A stretch of 14,322 nt of DNA, taken from positions 1 through 14,322 of the forward strand of contig JBKCHO010000019.1 in the NCBI GenBank assembly GCA_046302815.1. Reading direction: 5' to 3'. Positions 1 to 6,622 of the stretch are shown in pieces (the first letter of the stretch is position 1; each line of letters opens with the position of its first letter). The notes under the pieces were generated by a model. It was given only the letters and a program-made list of their open reading frames with translations. It was not told the DNA's origin and did no database searches. The DNA is from JALRAP01 sp046302815. GTDB taxonomy: Bacteria; Bacteroidota; Bacteroidia; AKYH767-A; OLB10. Position numbers and translations under genes: made by a program.

Positions 1-271
1 CATTTACTCTGTCAGAGCCGTAAAAGAAAACCCCTCATTGAATGGGAAAGCCCTTTTAATTACCTCTGCATTTCATATGAGACGGGCCGAAGGTTGTTTC
101 AGAAAAGCGGGAATGGCGTTTGATGTTTTTCCAGTAGATTCTGGAAAGTCAATCATCAGCTTTAATCCATACCGTATTCTGATTCCGGATGTCAGTGCCA
201 TTTCCGTTTGGGACAGATTGATTCATGAATGGATTGGTCTTACCATTTACCGAGCCATGGGTTATGTTTGA
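1..271 (+). CDS. YdcF/DUF218-family protein, C-terminal fragment
   Basis: The reading frame is already open at base 2 and ends in TGA at 269-271, so only about the last 89 residues are in the window. The segment reading LLITSAFHMRRAEGCFRKAG matches the conserved core of the DUF218/YdcF family, in which a T-S-x-H-M-x-R-A string follows a buried beta strand. The C-terminal part, with VWDRLIHEWIGLTIYRAMGY, resembles the ending of ElyC/SanA/YdcF-type membrane-associated proteins linked to envelope functions. The family's biochemical activity is poorly defined. The next gene, ompH, starts 48 nt downstream on the same strand, so the two may be co-transcribed, although ompH seems to have its own promoter. 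An ATG at 38 is internal to the frame and not the real start. Family is fairly certain, function is not. Confidence 0.75.
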   Translation, partial: IYSVRAVKENPSLNGKALLITSAFHMRRAEGCFRKAGMAFDVFPVDSGKSIISFNPYRILIPDVSAISVWDRLIHEWIGLTIYRAMGYV

Positions 272-285
272 AAGGATATTTGACC

Positions 286-293
286 TACATTTG
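286..293 (+). promoter_or_regulatory. candidate Bacteroidota -7 box for ompH
   Basis: TACATTTG is a perfect match to the Bacteroidota sigma-A -7 consensus TAnnTTTG. It lies 26 nt upstream of the TTG start at 320, giving a predicted 5'-UTR of about 20 nt. A second perfect match, TATGTTTG, lies at 263-270 and overlaps the stop codon of the preceding gene. I see no TTG at the ideal 19-21 nt spacing for either, so the -33 element is weak; the closest TTG (268-270) is only 15 nt away. Confidence 0.45.
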
Positions 294-319
294 AACCTGA
301 AAAACCAACAGCTACCAAA

Positions 320-886
320 TTGAAAAACATTTCTCTTACTCTAAACATCGTACTAGCAATCGCTGTAGCATTTCTTTACTACAAGGTCTATTCGGGCAGC
401 AAGCCTGCAGCCATTCAAATGAACGGATCCTCCATGCCTGGCGATGCCATTGCTTTTATCAACTCCGATAGCCTTTTGAAGGATTACAATTATTACAATG
501 ACTTACGCAAGGCTCTGGAAGCAGAAGAAGACAGCGTTGATCGTTTGTTACAATCCCGATCCAAGGCTTTGGAGGCGGATGTAGCCGCATATCAATCGAA
601 AGCCGAGACCATGGCACCTGCTACACGAGCAGGAACGGAGGAAAAGCTGATGCGCCAACAGCAAGGTTTGATGATGTTAAAGGAGGAGTTAATCGAAAAG
701 CTGCAAAACAAGGAATCTGCCATGAGCGATTCTGTTCACGCCCACTTGACTGGTTTTTTGAAAGAATACAACAAGAAACGCAACTTCTTCTACATACTAG
801 GCTACCAGAGAGGAAATGGTATTCTCCTGGCTAATGATTCTCTCGATATTACCAAGGAGGTGCTTAGTGGTTTGAATAAGGATTGA
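320..886 (+). CDS. OmpH/Skp-like periplasmic chaperone
   Basis: This 188-residue protein starts at a TTG codon with MKNISLTLN. Residues about 4-24 form a hydrophobic segment that is a signal peptide or signal anchor. The first strand, with AFINSDSLLKDY (residues about 45-56), is followed by a long charged helical region rich in Glu, Lys, Gln and Ala (about 60-135). The C-terminal part, with GNGILLANDSLDITKEVLSGLN, carries the typical OmpH ending in which a short hydrophobic strand precedes an L-D-I-T helix. This is the Skp/OmpH architecture: a trimeric periplasmic chaperone that holds unfolded outer-membrane proteins on their way to the BAM complex. No ATG fits the signal region, which supports the TTG start. 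It converges on valS with only 14 nt between stop codons. Family assignment is strong; the chaperone role is inferred from family membership. Confidence 0.85.
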   Translation: MKNISLTLNIVLAIAVAFLYYKVYSGSKPAAIQMNGSSMPGDAIAFINSDSLLKDYNYYNDLRKALEAEEDSVDRLLQSRSKALEADVAAYQSKAETMAPATRAGTEEKLMRQQQGLMMLKEELIEKLQNKESAMSDSVHAHLTGFLKEYNKKRNFFYILGYQRGNGILLANDSLDITKEVLSGLNKD

Positions 887-900
887 CCTTGTCATCCAGG

Positions 901-3534
901 TTAGCCCTTCAAGCTTTTCATTTGGTTTTTTAGTAACTCTATTTTCTCGGCTGCATCTGCCTTTTTCTTTTGCTCTAAGGCGATTACTTCTGGCTTGGCG
1001 CCGGCCATGAATCGTTCATTTAAAAGTTTCTTATTCACAGAAGTAAGAAACCCTTCCAAATATTCAACTTCTTTTGCCAACCTTCCAATTTCTTCGTCTG
1101 TGTCAATCTGTTCCATGACATCCAGAAAATATTCGCCGCTACCTGCCAAGATAGGAACCATATGACCTGGTTTGGTGTTTATCTTTTTGATAGAACCGAT
1201 ATTGCAGAGTTTTGAAATCGAATCGTAGTAAGGCTTAATCGACTCATCGGATCCTGCCAGATGATGTAAATCCAAAGGTTCCTTATTGGGAATATTAGAA
1301 GTCTTTCGGGTGTTTCGTATTTGAGTCACCAACTGCTGCATACTTGTAAAAGCAGCTGCTTTTTGAGCATCTTTCTTGCCATCGATGGGCCAAGCTGCCA
1401 TCATGATGCTCTGGCCTTTTTTTCTGACGCCCATATGTTGCCAAATCTCCTCTGTGATGAATGGCATGAATGGATGAAGGAGTTTCAACAGCGATTCGAA
1501 GCATTCAATCGTAGCATTGCAAGTGTTGAGATCTAATTGGCCACCCATTTCAGGTTTTATTAGCTCCAGGTACCAAGCGCAGAAGTCATCCCAAACCAAT
1601 TTATATATGGCCATTAATGCTTCAGAGAGTCTATATTTTTCGAAAAGATCGTTGATGTTTGCTGTCTCAGCAATGATATGTTGTTTGAGCCAAGCAACGG
1701 CTTCCTCGTTGCGTATAGTAATTGCCGGGTTATCTGCTGCATTTTCTTGCCAGCTATTGATCAAACGGAAGGCGTTCCAAATCTTATTTGCGAAATTCCG
1801 TCCTTGCTCGCAAAGCGCTTCATCAAAAGGAAGGTCGTTGCCGGCAGGGGAAGAGAATAGCATACCTGTTCTTACACCATCGGCGCCATATTTGGCAATC
1901 AAGTCTAATGGGTCGGGTGAATTTCCCAGTGATTTTGACATTTTCCTTCCCAGCTTATCTCTTACAATACCTGTCAAGTAAACATTTGTGAACGGTTTCT
2001 CACCGCGGTATTCATATCCCGCAATTATCATTCGAGCCACCCAGAAGAAAAGGATTTCAGGAGCGGTTACAAGATCGTTAGTGGGATAGTAGTATTTGAT
2101 ATCCGCATTATTTGGATCTTTGAAACCATCGAAAACCGAAATAGGCCAAAGCCATGATGAGAACCAGGTATCAAGAACATCTTCATCCTGAAACAAATTG
2201 TTGGTTGAGGAAAAGTCCGGTTTTTTTTCGGCGAATATTTTTCGTGCCTCTGCTTCTGTTTTCGCTACAACATGATCGCCAGTTGCATCGTACCATGCAG
2301 GAATGCGTTGCCCCCACCATAGTTGTCGCGAAATGCACCAGTCATGAACATTTTCCATCCAATGCCGGTAGGTGTTTTTAAACTTATCCGGTACCAGTCT
2401 GATATTGTCGTTCATTACATTTTCCAAAGCAGGCTTGGAGATTTTATTCATTTTGAGGAACCACTGCATTGAAAGCCTTGGCTCTATTACGGCATTGGTC
2501 CGTTCCGAGAAACCAACATTGCTTTTGTAAGGCTCTGTCTTCACCAGCTGACCGATTGCATCGAGGTCCTTGGTAATTTTTTTACGCACCACGAATCGAT
2601 CCTCTCCAATGTAAAATCCTGCAGATTCACTCATCTTGCCTTCAGGCGTCAGGCAGTCAATGGTATTAAGTTTGTGTTTCAGTCCAAGCTGGTAGTCGTT
2701 CAGGTCGTGAGCAGGAGTCACTTTGAGTGCGCCGGTTCCAAAATCCATCGACACATATTCGTCTGTAATCAGCGGAACCGCACGGTTGACTATGGGAACG
2801 ATGATTTTTCTACCATGCAGATGCTTATATCTTTCGTCATGAGGATGCACGCAAATCGCAGTATCTCCTAAAATGGTTTCAGGTCTTGTAGTTGCAATAG
2901 TGACATATTCATCACTTCCATCGACTTTGTATTTCACATGATACAATACGGAATCGACTTCCTTGTAGATAACCTCCTCGTCAGACACGGCAGTTAATCC
3001 TGCCGGATCCCAATTGACCATTCTTGTACCACGATAAATTTGGCCTTTGTTGTATAGATCTATGAAGACATCAATTACCGCTTCGGATAAGTCGTCCTCC
3101 ATGGTAAAACGGGTCCGCTCCCAGTCACAAGAGGCTCCTAGCTTTTTTAGCTGCTCCAAAATGATTCCACCATATTTTTCCTTCCACTCCCACGCATGCT
3201 TCAAAAACTCATCCCTGGAAAGGCTTTTTTTCTCAATGCCTTTTTCTTTAAGCATGGCTACTACCTTGGCTTCAGTAGCAATAGAGGCATGGTCTGTTCC
3301 TGGAACCCAACAGGCGTTTTTCCCCATCATTCTCGCTCTCCGGATAAGCACATCCTGAATGGTATTGTTTAACATGTGTCCCATGTGAAGCACACCTGTA
3401 ACATTTGGTGGGGGAATTACAATAGTGTAAGGCTCTCGGCTGTCTGGCACGGAACGAAAAAATCCGTTTTCCAACCAGTATTTATACCATTTGTCTTCCG
3501 ACGATGCGGGATCGTAGGTTTTAGGAATTTCCAT
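901..3534 (-). CDS. valS: valyl-tRNA synthetase
   Basis: Class I aminoacyl-tRNA synthetase that charges tRNA-Val in the cytoplasm. With the ATG start at 3534 it is 877 residues, normal for bacterial ValS. The HIGH motif appears as HMGH at residues 50-53, inside PPNVTGVLHMGH, a context typical of ValS. The editing (CP1) domain includes TTRPETILGDTA, and the KMSKS loop is intact at residues 531-535. The C-terminal 65 residues are a Leu/Lys/Glu-rich coiled coil, the tRNA-binding arm that distinguishes ValS from IleS. The frame could start 39 nt further upstream at a TTG (3573), but MEIPKTYDPA is the usual N-terminus, and a near-consensus -7 box covers that TTG, so I prefer the ATG. It is transcribed alone, divergent from the DUF1573 pair, and converges on ompH. 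Confidence 0.97.
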   Translation of the reverse strand: MEIPKTYDPASSEDKWYKYWLENGFFRSVPDSREPYTIVIPPPNVTGVLHMGHMLNNTIQDVLIRRARMMGKNACWVPGTDHASIATEAKVVAMLKEKGIEKKSLSRDEFLKHAWEWKEKYGGIILEQLKKLGASCDWERTRFTMEDDLSEAVIDVFIDLYNKGQIYRGTRMVNWDPAGLTAVSDEEVIYKEVDSVLYHVKYKVDGSDEYVTIATTRPETILGDTAICVHPHDERYKHLHGRKIIVPIVNRAVPLITDEYVSMDFGTGALKVTPAHDLNDYQLGLKHKLNTIDCLTPEGKMSESAGFYIGEDRFVVRKKITKDLDAIGQLVKTEPYKSNVGFSERTNAVIEPRLSMQWFLKMNKISKPALENVMNDNIRLVPDKFKNTYRHWMENVHDWCISRQLWWGQRIPAWYDATGDHVVAKTEAEARKIFAEKKPDFSSTNNLFQDEDVLDTWFSSWLWPISVFDGFKDPNNADIKYYYPTNDLVTAPEILFFWVARMIIAGYEYRGEKPFTNVYLTGIVRDKLGRKMSKSLGNSPDPLDLIAKYGADGVRTGMLFSSPAGNDLPFDEALCEQGRNFANKIWNAFRLINSWQENAADNPAITIRNEEAVAWLKQHIIAETANINDLFEKYRLSEALMAIYKLVWDDFCAWYLELIKPEMGGQLDLNTCNATIECFESLLKLLHPFMPFITEEIWQHMGVRKKGQSIMMAAWPIDGKKDAQKAAAFTSMQQLVTQIRNTRKTSNIPNKEPLDLHHLAGSDESIKPYYDSISKLCNIGSIKKINTKPGHMVPILAGSGEYFLDVMEQIDTDEEIGRLAKEVEYLEGFLTSVNKKLLNERFMAGAKPEVIALEQKKKADAAEKIELLKNQMKSLKG

Positions 3535-3570
3535 CGCTTTGCGGGTGTTGTTTGAAAAGAATTGTTTCTT

Positions 3571-3578
3571 CAAATATC
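3571..3578 (-). promoter_or_regulatory. candidate -7 box for valS (one mismatch)
   Basis: Read on the minus strand this is GATATTTG, one mismatch from TAnnTTTG. It lies 37 nt upstream of the ATG at 3534, which predicts a leader of about 30 nt. If it is used, the upstream TTG at 3573 lies inside the promoter and cannot be the start codon. No good -33 TTG is seen at the expected spacing, so this remains tentative. Confidence 0.3.
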
Positions 3579-3641
3579 TTAAAAATTAGGGATACAGGCC
3601 TTTATGGCCCAACCAACGACCTTGGAAGTGTTGCGTTATTT

Positions 3642-3696
3642 AATTGTAATCCAACGATGTACAGTTTCAATCCAGGATTCTTGTGGATTATTAATT
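3642..3696. repeat. nested AATCC/GGATT inverted repeats
   Basis: Four copies of one pentamer lie within 44 bp in a nested inverted arrangement. The outer pair is TAATCC (3647-3652) and GGATTA (3685-3690); the inner pair, AATCC (3669-3673) and GGATT (3675-3679), is separated by a single A. AATT at 3642-3645 and 3693-3696 can extend the outer stem across small bulges. The element sits in the valS/DUF1573 intergenic region, upstream of the candidate -33 region of the DUF1573 promoter. It could be an operator or a folded RNA/DNA element; no T-tract follows, so it is not an intrinsic terminator. The repeat is directly visible; any role is inference. Confidence 0.45.
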
Positions 3697-3731
3697 GCAA
3701 CTGGTTCATTAAAAATTCATTCACTCAAGGA

Positions 3732-3739
3732 TACATTTG
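3732..3739 (+). promoter_or_regulatory. candidate -7 box for the DUF1573 gene pair
   Basis: TACATTTG is a perfect TAnnTTTG match, 83 nt upstream of the ATG at 3823, giving a leader of roughly 75 nt. The leader contains a 5-bp hairpin, AAAGG (3774-3778) with CCTTT (3784-3788). The -33 element is poor: the nearest TTG (3695-3697) is 34 nt away. Confidence 0.5.
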
Positions 3740-3822
3740 GCACGCTTATGGTATGTACTTGCCATGTATCTACAAAGGAGTTACCTTTACATCATCAATT
3801 GTCAAATTCAACAAAAAACAAA

Positions 3823-4293
3823 ATGAAAAAGCTTATCAGTTCCGCCTTCATTGTTTTGATGGCTGCATTCAATTCAACTGCGCAGGAAGCGACCAAAGTC
3901 GCTGATGATCCAAACGCAGCAGAGATCGTTTTCGAAAAAGATGTGCATGATTTCGGCACCATCGAGTATGGCGGCGACGGGAAGTATGAGTTCAAATTTT
4001 CAAACACCGGAAAATCTCCTTTGATCATAACCAACGCACGAGGTTCTTGTGGATGTACCGTGCCTACATGGCCAAAAGAAGCCATTGGCAAAGGACAGTC
4101 TGGTTCCATCAAAGTGGAATATGACACTAAGCGCCCTGGACCTTTTACCAAAACTGTAACCATTAGTTCCAATGCTAAAACCAAGGACAAGGTGATTACC
4201 ATCAAAGGAACCGTCACTCAGCCTGAGCCAGCGGAAGATCAAACTCCCGTTAAGAAAGAAAGTATGTCGGCTCCAGTTGAGAAGGGCAAATAA
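3823..4293 (+). CDS. exported DUF1573 protein, first of a tandem pair
   Basis: A 156-residue protein with a signal peptide (MKKLISSAFIVLMAAFNSTA, predicted cleavage near residue 20) followed by one DUF1573 domain (about 35-130). The family hallmarks are visible: a strand reading HDFGTI (42-47), a SNTG turn (60-63), and the strongly conserved GSCGCTVP with Cys76 and Cys78. The domain is an Ig-like beta sandwich related to ASPM/SPD-2/Hydin repeats. It is common and often multicopy in Bacteroidota; no biochemical function is established that I know of. The C-terminal 26 residues are a low-complexity Pro/Glu/Lys tail, probably disordered. The frame is open 219 nt further upstream, but that extension lacks an export signal and crosses the promoter, so I start at the ATG preceding the signal peptide. 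The second DUF1573 gene begins 19 nt downstream, so an operon is likely. Confidence 0.88.
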   Translation: MKKLISSAFIVLMAAFNSTAQEATKVADDPNAAEIVFEKDVHDFGTIEYGGDGKYEFKFSNTGKSPLIITNARGSCGCTVPTWPKEAIGKGQSGSIKVEYDTKRPGPFTKTVTISSNAKTKDKVITIKGTVTQPEPAEDQTPVKKESMSAPVEKGK

Positions 4294-4312
4294 CCTAACC
4301 TAAACTCTGCAC

Positions 4313-4750
4313 ATGAAAACGCTTCTTGCATCCTTATTCTTTGTTCTTGTAGCATCGGTATCCTTTTCTCAGGACAAGGTCAAAAAAGGTCCTGTTGCCA
4401 AGTTTGATGAATTGGTATACGATTATGGAACTATCAAGCAGGGTGATAAGGTTTCCCATGAATTTCGATTTACTTCAGTTGGCACGGAGCCTTTCATTAT
4501 CAGTCAGGCTCAGGGTTCCTGCGGTTGTACCGTCCCCGAGTTCCCTAAGCAGCCCATGAGCAAAGGAGAGAAGGGCACCATCAAGGTTACCTTCGACTCT
4601 GCAGGAAAAATGGGGCCTCAAGACAAAACCGTTACGGTTATGTCTAACATGGAAGGCGGGCCCATTGTCTTACACATCAAAGGCACCATAGAGCCCTCCA
4701 CTCCTAAAAATACCCCCGAAGCTAGGCCCATGGAGAATCCCAAGAACTGA
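4313..4750 (+). CDS. exported DUF1573 protein, second of a tandem pair
   Basis: A 145-residue paralogue of the preceding protein. It has a signal peptide (MKTLLASLFFVLVASVSFSQ, cleavage near residue 19) and one DUF1573 domain (about 28-126). YDYGTI (36-41) replaces HDFGTI, and GSCGCTVP with Cys70 and Cys72 is retained. It diverges widely from its neighbour outside the hallmark segments, so the duplication is probably old. The tail is rich in Pro and Asn. The two closely spaced cysteines in an exported protein could form a disulfide, bind a metal or be modified; the sequence does not decide among these. A strong intrinsic terminator begins 30 nt after the stop codon, so the two-gene operon ends here. 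Confidence 0.88.
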   Translation: MKTLLASLFFVLVASVSFSQDKVKKGPVAKFDELVYDYGTIKQGDKVSHEFRFTSVGTEPFIISQAQGSCGCTVPEFPKQPMSKGEKGTIKVTFDSAGKMGPQDKTVTVMSNMEGGPIVLHIKGTIEPSTPKNTPEARPMENPKN

Positions 4751-4771
4751 TTTCTTGGAGCATAAAAACAC

Positions 4772-4779
4772 TAGATTTG
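4772..4779 (+). promoter_or_regulatory. -7 box for the aminotransferase gene, abutting a terminator
   Basis: TAGATTTG is a perfect TAnnTTTG match and is followed by CAC, as in the rsfS promoter. It ends exactly one base before the 5' arm of the terminator hairpin (4780-4788). Initiation about 5-7 nt downstream would fall inside that arm. A TTG at 4755-4757 is present, but the 14-nt spacing is short for a -33 element. The gene starts 44 nt downstream, at the ATG at 4824. Confidence 0.5.
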
Positions 4780-4820
4780 CACCCCTGGATATTACTTACC
4801 AGGGGTGTTTTATTTTTTTA
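4780..4820 (+). terminator. strong intrinsic terminator of the DUF1573 operon
   Basis: A perfect 9-bp stem, CACCCCTGG (4780-4788) and CCAGGGGTG (4799-4807), encloses a 10-nt loop and is followed by a T-rich tract with eleven T in the next twelve bases (4808-4819, interrupted by one A). The stem is GC-rich and the layout is classical for Rho-independent termination on the plus strand. It lies between the second DUF1573 gene and the aminotransferase gene. Confidence 0.88.
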
Positions 4821-4823
4821 GGC

Positions 4824-6023
4824 ATGCCAAATATTTCAACCAAGGGGCTTTCAATGCCCTCATCGCCCATTCGAAAGCTCATTCCCTTCGCCGAAAAGGC
4901 CAAGAAGGAGGGTAAAACCGTTTATCATTTGAATATCGGCCAACCGGATATAGAAACGCCGTCGATTATGCTTGAGGCTGTTAAAAAGACCGATTTGAAA
5001 GTTATCGAATACAGTCACTCTGCAGGAAATGAATCCTACAGAAGGAGATTGGTTGGATACTATTCAGATTTCGGAATTAATTTGAATTTTTCCGATATCA
5101 TGATTACCACGGGAGGATCCGAGGCGATTGAAATAGCGATGATGACTTGTTTGAACGAGGGCGACGAGGTCATTATTCCAGAACCATTTTACGCCAACTA
5201 TCTCGGTTTCGGAACCCAGGCTGGTATTAAAATCAGGCCTATACAGTCATCCATTGAAAATGGATTTGCCTTGCCTCCAATTACCGAATTTGAAACATGC
5301 ATCAATAAAGCCACTAAGGCTATTATGATTTGCAATCCGGGAAATCCTACTGGATACCTATATACCCGCCAAGAGTTGGAAGCCTTAAGGGACTTGTGTA
5401 TCAAACACGATTTGTTCCTTTTCTCCGATGAGGTGTATCGTGAATTCTGTTACGATGGCAAGGAGTATGTTTCTGTGATGTCATTGGATGGATTGGATCA
5501 ACATGCAATTATGGTGGACAGTGTGTCGAAGCGCTACAGTGCATGTGGTATACGCATCGGCGCGTTGGTTTCACGCAATAAGCAAGTGATGGAAACCGCT
5601 TTGAAATTCGCTCAAGCCAGATTGAGTCCTCCCACATATGGACAAATCGCCGCTGAAGCCGCCATTGATACGCCTCATTCTTACTTTGAAAGCGTAAACA
5701 AGGAGTATGTGGCAAGGCGCGATTTCATGGTTCAGGCCTTGAATAAGATTCCTGGAGTATTTTGTCCAAAACCTAGCGGAGCATTTTATGCCATCGCCCG
5801 ATTACCTATTGACGATGCCGATAAATTTTGCCAGTGGTTGCTGGAATCTTTTTCACACGATAACCAAACAGTAATGTTGGCCCCTGCCACAGGGTTTTAC
5901 TCCACACCAGGAATGGGAAAAAATGAGGTTCGGTTGGCGTATGTTCTCAATCTGGATTCACTCAACAAGGCCATGGTTTGTTTGGAAAAGGCCTTGGCAT
6001 CCTACCCTGGACGCACATCTTAA
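4824..6023 (+). CDS. PLP-dependent class I/II aminotransferase (aspartate aminotransferase-like)
   Basis: A 399-residue fold-type I PLP enzyme that transfers amino groups between amino acids and 2-oxo acids. The hallmarks occur in order: an N-terminal LNIGQPD substrate-loop motif, NPGNPTG starting at Asn171, SDEVYREF with the PLP-pyridine-binding Asp202 and Tyr205, SVSKRYSACGIRIGAL with the Schiff-base Lys236, and NEVRLAY with Arg370, the usual carboxylate-binding arginine. These place it in the AspC-like subgroup Igamma, but I cannot settle the substrate (aspartate, aromatic, or other). The frame extends upstream to a TTG at 4755, but that extension would translate the promoter and terminator; MPNISTKGLSMPSSPIRKL from the ATG at 4824 is a normal N-terminus. 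Its stop codon overlaps that of the converging Nudix gene by 4 nt. Confidence 0.92.
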   Translation: MPNISTKGLSMPSSPIRKLIPFAEKAKKEGKTVYHLNIGQPDIETPSIMLEAVKKTDLKVIEYSHSAGNESYRRRLVGYYSDFGINLNFSDIMITTGGSEAIEIAMMTCLNEGDEVIIPEPFYANYLGFGTQAGIKIRPIQSSIENGFALPPITEFETCINKATKAIMICNPGNPTGYLYTRQELEALRDLCIKHDLFLFSDEVYREFCYDGKEYVSVMSLDGLDQHAIMVDSVSKRYSACGIRIGALVSRNKQVMETALKFAQARLSPPTYGQIAAEAAIDTPHSYFESVNKEYVARRDFMVQALNKIPGVFCPKPSGAFYAIARLPIDDADKFCQWLLESFSHDNQTVMLAPATGFYSTPGMGKNEVRLAYVLNLDSLNKAMVCLEKALASYPGRTS

Positions 6024-6622
6024 AAGTCATTTTCAATGTCGCTCCATAGTTCTTGAATGGATCGATAACTTCTCTTCAATAATTCGGAGACCTTTGAGTT
6101 TTCGCACCAGATGGCTTGGGTGATTCCCTCCTCCAATTGGCCTGTGGTAGTAGTGTTGCCTCGACACTCCATTTTATACCAATATGTTCTTTTTATGCAA
6201 GGATCTTCCTTCATCATGTAACCATGATATGTAACCCCAATCAGTCCAATCATTACTAGTCCGTCTACGCCGCATTCTTCCTCCACCTCCCTGAGTGCAG
6301 CCTCATCAGGTTTCTCTCCGGCATCTAATTTCCCCTTGGGCAAGTCCCACAAACCAAATCTTTCAATGAGTAATATTTTTCCATTGCTGGGATTGATGAC
6401 GATTCCTCCTGCGGCTTCGATAGTTTTGAAAGAGCGGAGAAATGAATCCAATTTGGCTTCGGGGTCAGTGGATTGTATTACGATATGTGATGGGAGGCCT
6501 TCTTCAGTCAACATGTTTACGAAATCCCGAGTCCCAAGATCCTTTGAACCGGTTGGCTCACCTTGTTTGAATTCAATCAGGGAGTCCCTGAGAAAAACTT
6601 TGTAATTTCGAGCCATGGGCAT
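6020..6622 (-). CDS. Nudix hydrolase with an N-terminal extension
   Basis: A 200-residue protein with a complete Nudix box at residues 97-119: Gly97, Glu103, then R111-E112-V-E-E-E-C-G-V, fitting GX5EX7REUXEEXGU. The catalytic metal-binding glutamates are all present. Nudix enzymes hydrolyse nucleoside diphosphates linked to another group; the WDLPKGKLDAGE context resembles broad (d)NTP/diadenosine-polyphosphate hydrolases, but the substrate cannot be read off. About 68 residues precede the Nudix fold and are not part of it. The start may be the ATG at 6622 or an in-frame ATG two codons later at 6616, giving MARNYKVF. Both overlap the start of pyrE on the opposite strand. At the other end the gene shares TTAA with the aminotransferase stop. 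Its promoter must lie inside pyrE. Confidence 0.9.
   Translation of the reverse strand: MPMARNYKVFLRDSLIEFKQGEPTGSKDLGTRDFVNMLTEEGLPSHIVIQSTDPEAKLDSFLRSFKTIEAAGGIVINPSNGKILLIERFGLWDLPKGKLDAGEKPDEAALREVEEECGVDGLVMIGLIGVTYHGYMMKEDPCIKRTYWYKMECRGNTTTTGQLEEGITQAIWCENSKVSELLKRSYRSIQELWSDIENDF
6577..6591. repeat. 15-bp near-perfect palindrome upstream of pyrE
   Basis: TCAGGGAGTCCCTGA consists of two 7-base arms around a single central G. It lies inside the Nudix coding sequence (codons for residues R12-D13-S14-L15 and flanks), 23 nt upstream of the pyrE ATG. It falls between a poor -33-like TTC (6572-6574) and a one-mismatch -7 box AAACTTTG (6595-6602), the place an operator would occupy. It could also be a by-product of the codons present. 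Confidence 0.35.
6595..6602 (+). promoter_or_regulatory. weak candidate -7 box for pyrE
   Basis: AAACTTTG differs from TAnnTTTG at one fixed position. Initiation would occur only about 6 nt before the pyrE ATG, giving a nearly leaderless mRNA. It lies wholly inside the Nudix gene. No better candidate is seen in the preceding 70 nt. Confidence 0.2.

Noticed and set aside
1517..1981. Open frame of 154 codons on the plus strand, antisense to valS.
   Set aside because: It is fully contained in valS on the other strand, shows no recognisable domain, and is one of many such shadow frames over this gene.
3535..3573. Upstream TTG start for valS (13 extra residues).
   Set aside because: The codon lies inside a near-consensus -7 box, and MEIPKTYDP from the ATG is the usual ValS start.
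3774..3788. AAAGGAG as a Shine-Dalgarno sequence for the first DUF1573 gene.
   Set aside because: It lies about 43 nt from the start codon, far too distant, and is better read as the 5' arm of a short AAAGG/CCTTT hairpin.
3604..3822. Upstream in-frame extension of the first DUF1573 gene (would add 73 residues).
   Set aside because: The extension has no export signal, buries the real signal peptide in the middle of the protein, and runs across the perfect -7 box and the inverted repeats.
4755..4823. Upstream TTG start for the aminotransferase (would add 23 residues).
   Set aside because: It would place the -7 box and the terminator hairpin inside the coding sequence; the ATG at 4824 gives a normal N-terminus.
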